64,000 nucleotides of DNA from Slackia isoflavoniconvertens (GTDB lineage Bacteria > Actinomycetota > Coriobacteriia > Coriobacteriales > Eggerthellaceae). Location of the stretch: NCBI RefSeq assembly GCF_003725955.1, contig NZ_QIBZ01000004.1:1-64000 (forward strand). Reading direction: 5' to 3'. Positions 51,087-59,028 of this stretch are shown piece by piece (position 1 is the stretch's first letter; every line of letters starts with the position of its first letter). The position numbers and the translations under genes are program-made. The notes beneath the pieces were generated by a model. It did no database searches. It was not told the origin of the DNA and worked only from the letters and a program-made list of their open reading frames with translations.

Positions 51087-52519
51087 GAGTCGCTCCTTTC
51101 AGAAGCGCGAATGGAATCTACGGTCGCGCAGATGCTTCCGTCGGCAACGGTTACTTCAAAGGTATCGCCGGGTGAAAGCGCCGAGGCGTGTTTCACGATG
51201 CGGCCTTCCCCGTCGCGTGCTATTGCATAGCCGCGGGAAAGCGTTGCAAGTGGCGATAAATCGTGGAGGCGCCCTGCCTTTAATGCTACTTCGTGTTGCG
51301 CAGGGGTGAGGAGTTTCGAGGAAACTTCACGAAGCCTGTCGCATTGCGCAGAAAGGCGCAGTGTATTGCGATCGAGCGAAGCGGTGGAGCTGCGAAGCCT
51401 CGAAGAGTAGTTTTCGAGCTTTGCGGAAGCGCGATCGAAGATAGCTGGCTTTACGGAAAGCCGCGAGGCATATGCCGCAAGGCGGGTTTTGTCTCGCTCG
51501 ATATTGGCCGGAAGAGCTCGAGAGAGCCTGTCGTGCGCTATGTCGAGCGTGATAAGGTCGCTTGCGAACATCGACCGAGGGTCTTTGAATATGGGTCGCG
51601 TGGCGTATCGGTCGAGCGAAAGCGTTGCATGCTGGATTCGCTGCTGCTGACGCTGCGCGATATACTCCCCCATCGATCGCAGCTGGGCTGCGAGCTGCGA
51701 TGTTTGCACGGTGACCGCTTCGGCGGCTCCGGTGGGCGTAGAAGCGCGCAAGTCTCCAACTAAGTCGGCGATCGTGGTGTCGGGTTCGTGCCCGATGCCC
51801 GTTACGACGGGAATGGGGCATTTCACAATGGCGCGGGCGAGCTGCTCGTCGTTGAAGGGCATGAGATCTTCGTAGCTGCCGCCACCGCGTACGAGCAATA
51901 TGACTTCGACGCGGGCTCGAAAGCACGCGCGCATGCCTTCGACGATGTATTCAGGAGCACGCGCGCCTTCGACCGGAACGCCTGCAACATAGATATGCGC
52001 AAGGGGAAACCTGCGGCGCGTTGTGCGCAAAACGTCATGGATGGCATCGCCGCGTGGCGAGGTCACTACGCCGATTTTCATGGGATACGCGGGCACGGGA
52101 ACTTTTCGTTCGGGTGCCATGAGACCTTCTGCTTCAAGCTTGCGCTGGAGTATGGCGACCTGCTGGCGCAGCATGCCCTCGCCCGCCACGGAGATGGCGA
52201 ACACCTGGAAGTGCATGCGTCCTTTTTTCGGGTAGAGCGAAAATCGACCGACGAGTTCTACCATCATGCCCACTTCGAGCGTGATGCCGCATTTCTCGAA
52301 TCGATCGTGCCACATCTGGCAGGGCAGCGTGCCGGTCTCGTCTTTCAACGTGAAGTATGCGTTGGCATACCCCGGTTTCACATTGACTTCCGAGACTTCG
52401 CCGAGCACGCGCAGCTTCAGCTTCTCAAGCGAGCCCTTGGCAACATCAAGCGCCTCGGAGATGCTCAAGGGCTTCTTCTCGTCATCGCCCTGTTGTTGTT
52501 CGACTTGCGAAGCGAGCAT
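51083..52519 (-). CDS. xseA: exodeoxyribonuclease VII large subunit
   Basis: 478 residues. An N-terminal OB fold (about 18-120, LGEVSEVNVKPGYANAYFTLKD) precedes the catalytic domain, with IGVVTSPRGDAIHDVLRTTRRR, LLVRGGGSYEDLMPFNDEQLARAI and VVTGIGHEPDTTIADLVGDLRASTP (read in overlapping parts). A coiled coil and a C-terminal segment with LSRGYAIARDGEG follow. The complex degrades single-stranded DNA from both ends. It lies 6 nt after the metallopeptidase gene on the same strand. Confidence 0.95.
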   Translation of the reverse strand: MLASQVEQQQGDDEKKPLSISEALDVAKGSLEKLKLRVLGEVSEVNVKPGYANAYFTLKDETGTLPCQMWHDRFEKCGITLEVGMMVELVGRFSLYPKKGRMHFQVFAISVAGEGMLRQQVAILQRKLEAEGLMAPERKVPVPAYPMKIGVVTSPRGDAIHDVLRTTRRRFPLAHIYVAGVPVEGARAPEYIVEGMRACFRARVEVILLVRGGGSYEDLMPFNDEQLARAIVKCPIPVVTGIGHEPDTTIADLVGDLRASTPTGAAEAVTVQTSQLAAQLRSMGEYIAQRQQQRIQHATLSLDRYATRPIFKDPRSMFASDLITLDIAHDRLSRALPANIERDKTRLAAYASRLSVKPAIFDRASAKLENYSSRLRSSTASLDRNTLRLSAQCDRLREVSSKLLTPAQHEVALKAGRLHDLSPLATLSRGYAIARDGEGRIVKHASALSPGDTFEVTVADGSICATVDSIRASERSDS

Positions 52520-52525
52520 GGGCGA

Positions 52526-53218
52526 TTAGTCTTCCGAACGCGTCGAAAGCACCATGTAGATGAGCTGCAGAAGCGAGGTGAGCGCGGCAGCAACATACGT
52601 AAGCGCGCAGGCACGAAGCACGTTGGAGGCGCCCGCGAGTTCGGCACCGTTCATGCCAGAGGCTTTCAGATACGTGAGGCCACGGCGCGATGCGTCAAAC
52701 TCGACAGGCAGAGTGACGAGCTGGAACAGCAGCGTTGCTGCGAACATGATGATGGCAAGCTTGATGAATGCGCCGCCGGCGGCACCTGCGAACAGGCCAA
52801 TCATAAAGATGATAATCCATGCGTTTGAGCACAGGTTCACGACGGGAACAAGCGCACTGCGGAACTTCATCATGCCGTATCCTTCGGCATGCTGGGTCGC
52901 ATGGCCCATTTCATGTACGGCGGTTGCAACCGCAGTGATGGAGGTGGTGTGGTAAGCATCGGGGTCAAGCGTGACCGAGTTGCTGCGCGGGTCGAAGAAG
53001 TCTTGGCTGGGACCGCCGGAAAGCACGCCAACGTTGGAGATGCCCTTATCTATGCTCATTTTGCGTGCCATCTGAGCGCCCGTGATGTTGAACGAGCAGG
53101 GAATCTTTTGGTATTTGTGCAGCATTGTGGTGACGTACCACTGGGCGCCGCCGCCAATGGCGAGCGTGAGCACCATAACGGCGATATACAGGCCCATATC
53201 GTTTCCGACCATAATCAT
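52526..53218 (-). CDS. membrane-bound neutral zinc metallopeptidase (YugP-like)
   Basis: 230 residues from an ATG at 53218 after AAAGGA; two further starts lie 2-3 codons upstream. An N-terminal helix precedes the zinc site VHEMGHATQHAEGYG (HExxH-like HEMGH), and three or more helices follow (about 125-215). The segments GVLSGGPSQDFFDPRSNSVTL and LPVEFDASRRGLTYLK match the YugP/Zn_peptidase_2 family. Substrate unknown; a role in membrane protein quality control is speculative. Confidence 0.88.
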   Translation of the reverse strand: MIMVGNDMGLYIAVMVLTLAIGGGAQWYVTTMLHKYQKIPCSFNITGAQMARKMSIDKGISNVGVLSGGPSQDFFDPRSNSVTLDPDAYHTTSITAVATAVHEMGHATQHAEGYGMMKFRSALVPVVNLCSNAWIIIFMIGLFAGAAGGAFIKLAIIMFAATLLFQLVTLPVEFDASRRGLTYLKASGMNGAELAGASNVLRACALTYVAAALTSLLQLIYMVLSTRSED

Positions 53219-53313
53219 ATGCATCAATCCTTTGCGGTATGCGCCTCACGGGCGCTGCGTATGCCGAGACTCGGCATTGAGTTATTGGACAGTTTAGCGA
53301 ACGGAAGTTTGCC

Positions 53314-54468
53314 CTAAGCTTGTTGTGAAGCGTTCGTTACTTTCAACACGCCGCCTTCAATTGTGAGGGCCATCTCCCCATTCATGAGCGCGAGCAAATC
53401 GTTGCCGACGAGCGTGCGCCTCCATCCCTTGAGCACGTCGGTTTGGTCATAGTGGCCGCGTGCGATTTTGGTGAGATCGTCATGGGATGCCAGCACGCCG
53501 AATGCGACGCCGTTTTCCTTTGCGCGAAGCTTTACGAGCGACGAAAGCAGGTCAACTTGCGCGTCGACGTTTGCTTCGCTCTTCGGTGGTTTCAGCAGTT
53601 CGGGCCATGATTCCTTGGGCGCGTCGAGGCCGGCGATGCATGCGCGCAATACAGAGCGGGCGTCGTCCATCTTTAGGGCACCTCGGATACCTCGAACCAT
53701 GAAAAGGTCGTCGAGCGTGCGCGGTTCTCGTTTGCATGCTTCGACAATTTGTTCATCGGAGCAGATCCATTTACGCGGGATATCGCGTTTCATCGCGGTG
53801 GTTTCGCGCCAAGCTGCGATTTCGCGCGCGGCGGAAAGCTGTCTGCGGGAGAGCTGGTTCACACGTCTAAGGCGGCGCCAGCGTTCGTTGGGGTCTTCAA
53901 TGTATTTCTCGGGATTGGAAAGTTCGGCGAAATCGTTGTCGAGCCAATGGAGGCGGCCGAGCCTTTCGAGTTCGGCGGTCATGGAGCGATACATCTTGGG
54001 CAGGTACACGACGTCGTCGAGCGCATATTCGATTTGTGAATCGGCGAGTGGACGGCGGCTCCAATCGGTGAACGAATCGGCTTTCTTCAGTTTTACGCCA
54101 CACTCGCTCATAACGAGCGCTCCGTAGCCAACCTGCAGCGTGCCGCCGAGCAGCGACGCAGCGATTTGCGTGTCGAAAATTGGCTCGGGAAGCACGCCGA
54201 GCTCGTGGTGGATGATTTCGAGGTCTTGTGATGCGGCATGGAACAGCTTCACGATTTTTTTGTTCGTGAAAAGCTCTTTGAGGGGCTCAAGGTTGTCAAA
54301 GGCGAAAGGGTCAATGGCGACGCTTTCCTTCTCGGTACCCATTTGAATGAGGCAGAGCTTGGGCCAGTATGTTTTCTCGCGGAGGAATTCGGTGTCGACC
54401 GCGAGCACTTCGCTGACGCGGGCGCGGTCGATGAATTGTTCCAACTGCTTGCGAGTAGTGATGTACAA
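53314..54468 (-). CDS. rnd: ribonuclease D
   Basis: 384 residues from a TTG at 54468 that follows AAAGGA by 6 nt; a longer frame to 54594 would run across the divergent lipid kinase start. The DEDD exonuclease domain shows VLAVDTEFLREKTY, LFHAASQDLEIIHHEL, FDTQIAASLLG and YALDDVVYLPKMY. An HRDC domain follows (about 205-290). The enzyme trims 3' ends of tRNA and small RNA precursors. Confidence 0.92.
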   Translation of the reverse strand: MYITTRKQLEQFIDRARVSEVLAVDTEFLREKTYWPKLCLIQMGTEKESVAIDPFAFDNLEPLKELFTNKKIVKLFHAASQDLEIIHHELGVLPEPIFDTQIAASLLGGTLQVGYGALVMSECGVKLKKADSFTDWSRRPLADSQIEYALDDVVYLPKMYRSMTAELERLGRLHWLDNDFAELSNPEKYIEDPNERWRRLRRVNQLSRRQLSAAREIAAWRETTAMKRDIPRKWICSDEQIVEACKREPRTLDDLFMVRGIRGALKMDDARSVLRACIAGLDAPKESWPELLKPPKSEANVDAQVDLLSSLVKLRAKENGVAFGVLASHDDLTKIARGHYDQTDVLKGWRRTLVGNDLLALMNGEMALTIEGGVLKVTNASQQA

Positions 54469-54541
54469 CGGTTTTCCTTTAGTTGCGTATGTTCCGATTT
54501 GTATGTAGTACCATCTTAACGGTAGAGAGGGGGAATGCGCG

Positions 54542-55447
54542 ATGAAAGCACTTATCATCAATAATCTCGCATCTGGATACCAAGATGGGTCCATTTACGA
54601 TTTTGTGCGTTCATTTACGGAGGATGGCGACGAGGTGTGTATGCGGTCAACCGATGGCACCACGTCAATCGACGGCTTGCTTGACGATGCGAGCGATTTC
54701 GATGTGGTCGTTGCTTCGGGCGGCGATGGAACGGTGACTTCGGTCGCGTATGCGCTTGCGAATACTGGTGTGCCGCTTTTGCCCTACCCTGCTGGTACGG
54801 CGAATTTGCTTTCCCTCAACTTGGCTCAGCCGAACGAGCCGCACGCGTTGGCGAAGCTCGCTCGACGTTGCGAGACGCTTGACTTCGATGTCGCCGAAAT
54901 CGAAGCCGAAGGCGAAAAGCACGGCTTCATGATCATGGCGGGTGCGGGCTACGATGCGACGATTATGGAAAGCGCGGCTCCAAACAAGAAATTCTTCGGT
55001 ACCGTCGCGTATTTCTTGGCCGCGGGTAGCAATATTGTTCCTCAGCGATCGAAAATCGCGGTAACCATCGATGGCGAACGCCACGAAACCGAAGGCTTGG
55101 GCGTGCTCGTCATTAATTTCTCGAAGATTCAGTTCGATATCTCGTTCACGCATACGAATCAGCCGCGTGACGGCATGCTTGACGTGATTGTTATGAAGGC
55201 CAAAAACGCTTTCGAGCTTTTGCCCGCCGTCTTCGCTGCGATGCTCGATCGAGACGGGGATTTCCCGGAGCGTGGCGACTCTCTTGAGATTTACCAGGGC
55301 AAAGAGGTTCGCGTTGAGGCGGACCCTGCGTTCGAGATTCAATACGACGGCGAAGTTCCGAAAAGCAAGACGCCTTTTGTCGCGCGCATTTTGCCGAAGG
55401 CGGTTCGCGTTGTAATCTCCGACGAGGGCAAAGCCTTGTTTGAATAA
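54542..55447 (+). CDS. diacylglycerol/lipid kinase family protein
   Basis: 301 residues. The catalytic domain shows VVVASGGDGTVTSVAYAL (GGDGT nucleotide site) and LLPYPAGTANLLSLNL, with the C-terminal beta domain through PRDGMLDVIVMKAK and QYDGEVPKSKTPF. This is the DagK/YegS/LCB5 family, which phosphorylates diacylglycerol or related lipids. In Gram-positives DgkB recycles diacylglycerol from teichoic acid synthesis, which would fit the dlt genes. GAGAGGGGGAA supports the ATG. Confidence 0.9.
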   Translation: MKALIINNLASGYQDGSIYDFVRSFTEDGDEVCMRSTDGTTSIDGLLDDASDFDVVVASGGDGTVTSVAYALANTGVPLLPYPAGTANLLSLNLAQPNEPHALAKLARRCETLDFDVAEIEAEGEKHGFMIMAGAGYDATIMESAAPNKKFFGTVAYFLAAGSNIVPQRSKIAVTIDGERHETEGLGVLVINFSKIQFDISFTHTNQPRDGMLDVIVMKAKNAFELLPAVFAAMLDRDGDFPERGDSLEIYQGKEVRVEADPAFEIQYDGEVPKSKTPFVARILPKAVRVVISDEGKALFE

Positions 55448-55459
55448 CCTGCGTGCTTG

Positions 55460-55492
55460 AACCTGTTACATGCTCGTAGCATTTAACAGATT
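55460..55492. repeat. 33-nt hairpin repeat, copy 5
   Basis: AACCTGTTACATGCT, loop CGT, AGCATTTAACAGATT: the stem has two mismatches. It lies between convergent genes, 12 nt after the lipid kinase stop. Confidence 0.88.
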
Positions 55493-55502
55493 GAGTGACA
55501 GG

Positions 55503-56282
55503 TTAATTCATGCGGATGCCGACATACTGAGCGGTGCTCGGAAGGCCGGAAATGCTGTACACGCCGTCAAGGTCGCATACGGAAATGCGCCAGCTATGCG
55601 TGCCGCTCTCGGTTTCAATGGTGCCTTCGCGGTAGGTGTTGCCGATTTCGTCAACACCTTCGGCAGTAATGGTTACATTGCCGTTGTCGGCCCAGCCTTC
55701 ACTTTGCCATGCGTGCTGTACCGCATCTTGCGCATTTTCGGCGGCAAGGTCGCAATAGCGCACTTTCATCTCGGTGCCATTAGTGTGCGAAACCGTAAAC
55801 CGCCATGAACCTACCAAGTATTTCGACGCAGTTACCGCATCCATGCTTGAAACACCCTTAGCGTAAACGAGCGCGGCATCGGCGAGCGTCACATCGCTCG
55901 GGATCTTCATGACATCAACGCCCTCTTCGCCTTCGCCAAGCATGTTGTACGTCTGGTATCCGGCGTCGGCGAAAGTTTGCACAATAGTGGCATCGTCGAG
56001 GGAAATGTAGTTTTCCATGATGGGCAAATCGTACGACACTCCGCGGTTGATATTCGTTTCGACAGTGGCGGCGTCGCGCTGTGCGCCATGAAGTATGCCG
56101 TCGATTGCGCCGAAAGCATAACGACCGCCGATGATGGCCGCGATAAGGGCGAAAACGAGCGAGACGATAAGCACGGGCTTTGGTGGGTCGAACGGCCGTG
56201 CGAGAGACGAGCTATCGATGGTGCGAACGGGCCCCTCGTCGATTTGATTTTGTTTAGAGAACGGTAGTTTCGTGAAATTCAT
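55503..56282 (-). CDS. membrane-anchored protein of unknown function
   Basis: 259 residues from the ATG at 56282 preceded by AGGA. A cytoplasmic N-terminus (about 35 residues) is followed by one helix, VLIVSLVFALIAAIIGGRYA, and an outer domain of about 200 residues with no recognised motif. That domain is acidic, with two short repeats of Trp-containing strands (GSWRFTVSHTNG, THSWRISVCDLDG). No catalytic residues are evident. A TATAAT for this strand lies 35 bp upstream. Confidence 0.75.
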   Translation of the reverse strand: MNFTKLPFSKQNQIDEGPVRTIDSSSLARPFDPPKPVLIVSLVFALIAAIIGGRYAFGAIDGILHGAQRDAATVETNINRGVSYDLPIMENYISLDDATIVQTFADAGYQTYNMLGEGEEGVDVMKIPSDVTLADAALVYAKGVSSMDAVTASKYLVGSWRFTVSHTNGTEMKVRYCDLAAENAQDAVQHAWQSEGWADNGNVTITAEGVDEIGNTYREGTIETESGTHSWRISVCDLDGVYSISGLPSTAQYVGIRMN

Positions 56283-56316
56283 AGCAATCCTGTTCTTGGT
56301 TGCAAAAAACTCCGTC

Positions 56317-56322
56317 ATTATA
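56317..56322 (-). promoter_or_regulatory. -10 element for the anchored protein gene
   Basis: TATAAT on the minus strand, 35 bp before the ATG at 56282. No good -35 was seen. Confidence 0.45.
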
Positions 56323-56360
56323 TCACTCACGCGAAGGCGGCGAACCAGCCGTCTCGTTTG

Positions 56361-56462
56361 TCTAAGGGGGAGTAGTTGGCACCCGCGATCCTTCGCGAGG
56401 TGCGGCACGTCAACAGACCCGGTATTTCACCTGGCGTGTCTTAAATAACAAGACTCTTGGCG
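56361..56462 (+). promoter_or_regulatory. yybP-ykoY (Mn2+) riboswitch upstream of terC
   Basis: The stretch has the family landmarks in order: AGGGGGAGTAG on the 5' side, GTCAACA, a CCCGGT...ACCTGG arm, and AACAAGACTCTTGG at the 3' side. CTAAGGG pairs with CTCTTGG to close the element. A later partial pairing AGCACG/CGTGTT before CCTTTTT (to about 56515) may be the terminator of the expression platform. yybP-ykoY RNAs sense Mn2+ and are common before TerC-type exporter genes, matching the gene below. Confidence 0.8.
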
Positions 56463-56535
56463 CTACTGCAAGCACGTTATGGCTTGGGCGCTTAGGGGTC
56501 GTGTTCCTTTTTGCGTTCCAGCCGAAAGGAGCACC

Positions 56536-57417
56536 ATGGATTTATCGATTTTCACCACACCGGAAGCATGGATTTCGCTGGTCACGCTCATTTTCTTGGA
56601 GATCGTTCTCGGCGTTGACAACATTGTTTTCATCTCAATTACCTCAAGCAGGCTTCCTGCTGAAAAACAGCACATCGGTCGCAAGCTCGGTCTTCTGGGC
56701 GCCCTGATTTCGCGCTGCATCTTCTTGTGTTTCGCAAGCTATCTCGTGCATATGACCAAGCCGCTGTTCTCACTCGACCTCGGTTTCTGGGCTCATGGCT
56801 TCTGCGTGCGCGATTTCGTGTTGCTGCTCGGCGGCGCCTATCTTATCTACAAGGGCATCGACGAGCTTCGTGATGTGCTGGCGCTTACCGAAGAGAAGGC
56901 CGAGCATTCTGAAGAGCATAAATCGCTTCGCCAGATTGGTCTTGTACAAGCGATTGCAACCATCATGGTGATGGACGTCGTTTTCTCCATCGACTCTGTT
57001 ATTACCGCGGTAGGCCTTGCCGACCATCTCATTATCATGATCATGGCCGTTATGATCGCCATTGTGGTGATGATGGTGTTCATCGATCCTATTTCCGACT
57101 TCATTAACAAGCATACGGAAATGAAGATTCTGGCGCTTGTCTTCATCTCGGTCATCGGTGTTTTGCTCTTGCTCGATAGCCTTGGTATTAACTCCGGCAT
57201 CGAAGTGCTCGATATGCACATGGAGAAGCTCATGGTGTATTTCGCCATGGTGTTTGCCGTTGTGCTCGAGCTTATTCAGATGCGTCATTCCACCAATCTT
57301 GAGACGTGGAATCACGAGCGCTGGCAGAACATGACCGGCGATGCCGTTAAGGCGGAATTGCTTTCCAGCGAGGGTCGCAAATCAGGCGACAGCGAGGGCG
57401 AAAAGGTCGAAAAATAG
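56536..57417 (+). CDS. TerC-family integral membrane protein, likely Mn2+ exporter
   Basis: 293 residues with seven or more membrane helices. The acidic motifs LEIVLGVDNIVFISI and MDVVFSIDSVITAVGL are the paired metal-binding signatures of TerC/Alx proteins. LLLGGAYLIYKGIDEL and the C-terminal LALVFISVIGVLLLLDSLG also fit. Family members export Mn2+, and the riboswitch upstream agrees. The ATG at 56536 follows AAAGGAG; the earlier in-frame ATG at 56479 lies in the leader. Confidence 0.92.
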   Translation: MDLSIFTTPEAWISLVTLIFLEIVLGVDNIVFISITSSRLPAEKQHIGRKLGLLGALISRCIFLCFASYLVHMTKPLFSLDLGFWAHGFCVRDFVLLLGGAYLIYKGIDELRDVLALTEEKAEHSEEHKSLRQIGLVQAIATIMVMDVVFSIDSVITAVGLADHLIIMIMAVMIAIVVMMVFIDPISDFINKHTEMKILALVFISVIGVLLLLDSLGINSGIEVLDMHMEKLMVYFAMVFAVVLELIQMRHSTNLETWNHERWQNMTGDAVKAELLSSEGRKSGDSEGEKVEK

Positions 57418-57568
57418 GCCAATACTCAACGTGCATGACAAATGATGACGTTGTGAACTGGGGTTTCCTAAGGCTGCATGATAGCCGCCTTACAGGGTGC
57501 GGGAGTATTCTGCAAAGCGTCAACAGGCAATGCAGACATGCAACCGCACCTATAAGGAGATATGCGTT

Positions 57569-57886
57569 ATGAAAATTCTTGGTCTTGGCGTTCCCGAACT
57601 GCTCATCATTCTTGCTGTGGCCCTTTTGATCTTCGGTCCGAAGCACCTTCCGAAACTCGGTCGTTCTCTCGGCCGCACGATTCACAACTTCCGTGAGGGT
57701 CTTGGCAACGACAAGGATGTTGTGAAGGAAGCTGAGGAAGAAGAGCCTCCGAAGCGCAAGAAGAAGGCGGCCGCGAAGAAGCTCGAGGCTCCTGCGGATG
57801 AGGCTCCTGCGAAAGAAGCTAAGGCTGAAGAGCCTGCCACTGATGTCGCGGAGACGGTCGCTTCCGAACCCGCAAACGCCCAGTAG
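57569..57886 (+). CDS. tatA: twin-arginine translocase subunit TatA/TatE
   Basis: 105 residues. An N-terminal helix with GLGVPELLIILAVALLIFGP is followed by the FGPKHLPKLGRSLG hinge, an amphipathic helix and a charged Lys/Glu/Ala tail, the standard TatA form. It oligomerises as the pore component for folded proteins. AAGGAG at 57553 supports the ATG at 57569. tatC is not adjacent. Confidence 0.92.
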   Translation: MKILGLGVPELLIILAVALLIFGPKHLPKLGRSLGRTIHNFREGLGNDKDVVKEAEEEEPPKRKKKAAAKKLEAPADEAPAKEAKAEEPATDVAETVASEPANAQ

Positions 57887-57960
57887 TTAATAACCCCTCC
57901 CTTTCCAATACGAAGCAGCTGTCACAACCTTCCCTCCCTTCGCTTGACGGCTTGCATGAA

Positions 57961-57997
57961 GAAAGCGGCTCCCCTGATGCGGGAGCCGCTTTCGTTT
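57961..57997 (+). terminator. terminator after tatA
   Basis: GAAAGCGGCTCCC (57961-57973) and GGGAGCCGCTTTC (57981-57993) form a perfect 13-bp stem, followed by GTTTT. Confidence 0.88.
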
Positions 57998-58035
57998 TCA
58001 TTTGAAATATTGCGGGAATGGACTCAACGTCGTAT

Positions 58036-59028
58036 CTATATGTCGAAACGATATAAGTCGTATTGGTCCATGATCGCGATGAGCTTGTTGGCGTAGCTGC
58101 TGTCGGTTGCCCAGCCCGCGTCTTGGAGCCCCTGAGCCATGAGCGTCGACGAGCGTTCTGCTATGGCTTGCTGTATAAGAGCGTTATCGGCGTACGTCGA
58201 AGCTTGCAGGAACACGGCGGAACGAAACTTGATACAAGCCTTGTCGCTTTCGAATTCGATGAACGCATCGTTGATTTGAACGTATTGCCCGTCGTATTCC
58301 TCGTTGGTGTCCCAATTCGTGGGCCCCACTACCCCATTGCATTTTGCAAAGGAGTTTGCCCATTTCATGCCGAAGAGATTGTGGTCTTCTTTGGCGAGCC
58401 GTGACAAATCTCCCTGATAGGAGCTTTCGGCGATGATTTGGGCGATCGTGCAGCCGGCGGGGTGGCCGTAATGCGCCTGCATTGACCGTGCCTCTGAAAC
58501 CATGTCTTCCGTGATATAGCTTGGCAGGCCGTCGAGATCGGCTTGAATTCGAGTTTCGGTGGTTACGGCGGTTCCGATGGCGCCAACGGCCAACACGAGG
58601 GCGGCCACGAAGGCGAGCATGACGCGCTTGGAGAAATGGCCGACGAGCGTTCCTACGGCGCTTATTGCGTCATGTACCGAAGTGAGCACGGTGCGCTTTT
58701 GCTTGGTTGTTCGTTTTTTGACCGCTTGCTTTCTTGCCGAGGCTTTGCCTTGTGCGCTTCGATTTGCCGAAATCGTTTTCGATTTTGTACGGGCCGTGCT
58801 GCTGGCTGCCGCCTTTTTCCTGTTTGCGGCAGACGCTGGCTTTGATTTCGCTTGGTTTTGCGTACTCGATGGCTTTTTCTTCGATGGAGGTGCGGCTTGG
58901 GCTGCCGATGTTCGAGCGTTGCGTGCTTTTGGCGTTGCGCTTCGCGCGTTTCGCTGAGCCCGCGATGAAGAGGACGCCTTCGTCGCGGGCTTCTTTTTCG
59001 CCCTGTTTGTTGCTGTTCGCTGCGTCAT
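58036..59028 (-). CDS. cell-wall glucosaminidase with a long basic N-terminal region
   Basis: 330 residues. Residues 1-120 are Lys/Arg/Ala/Ser/Thr-rich and low in complexity. One helix (about 134-156, RVMLAFVAALVLAVGAIGTA) anchors the protein, and the outer domain (about 175-330) is a glucosaminidase of the FlgJ/LytG type: IAQIIAESSYQGDLSRLA, EDHNLFGMKWAN and a C-terminal YANKLIAIMDQYDLYRFD. It probably cleaves peptidoglycan glycan strands. The start overlaps the mfd stop by ATGA. Confidence 0.85.
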   Translation of the reverse strand: MTQRTATNRAKKKPATKASSSSRAQRNARSATPKARNARTSAAQAAPPSKKKPSSTQNQAKSKPASAANRKKAAASSTARTKSKTISANRSAQGKASARKQAVKKRTTKQKRTVLTSVHDAISAVGTLVGHFSKRVMLAFVAALVLAVGAIGTAVTTETRIQADLDGLPSYITEDMVSEARSMQAHYGHPAGCTIAQIIAESSYQGDLSRLAKEDHNLFGMKWANSFAKCNGVVGPTNWDTNEEYDGQYVQINDAFIEFESDKACIKFRSAVFLQASTYADNALIQQAIAERSSTLMAQGLQDAGWATDSSYANKLIAIMDQYDLYRFDI

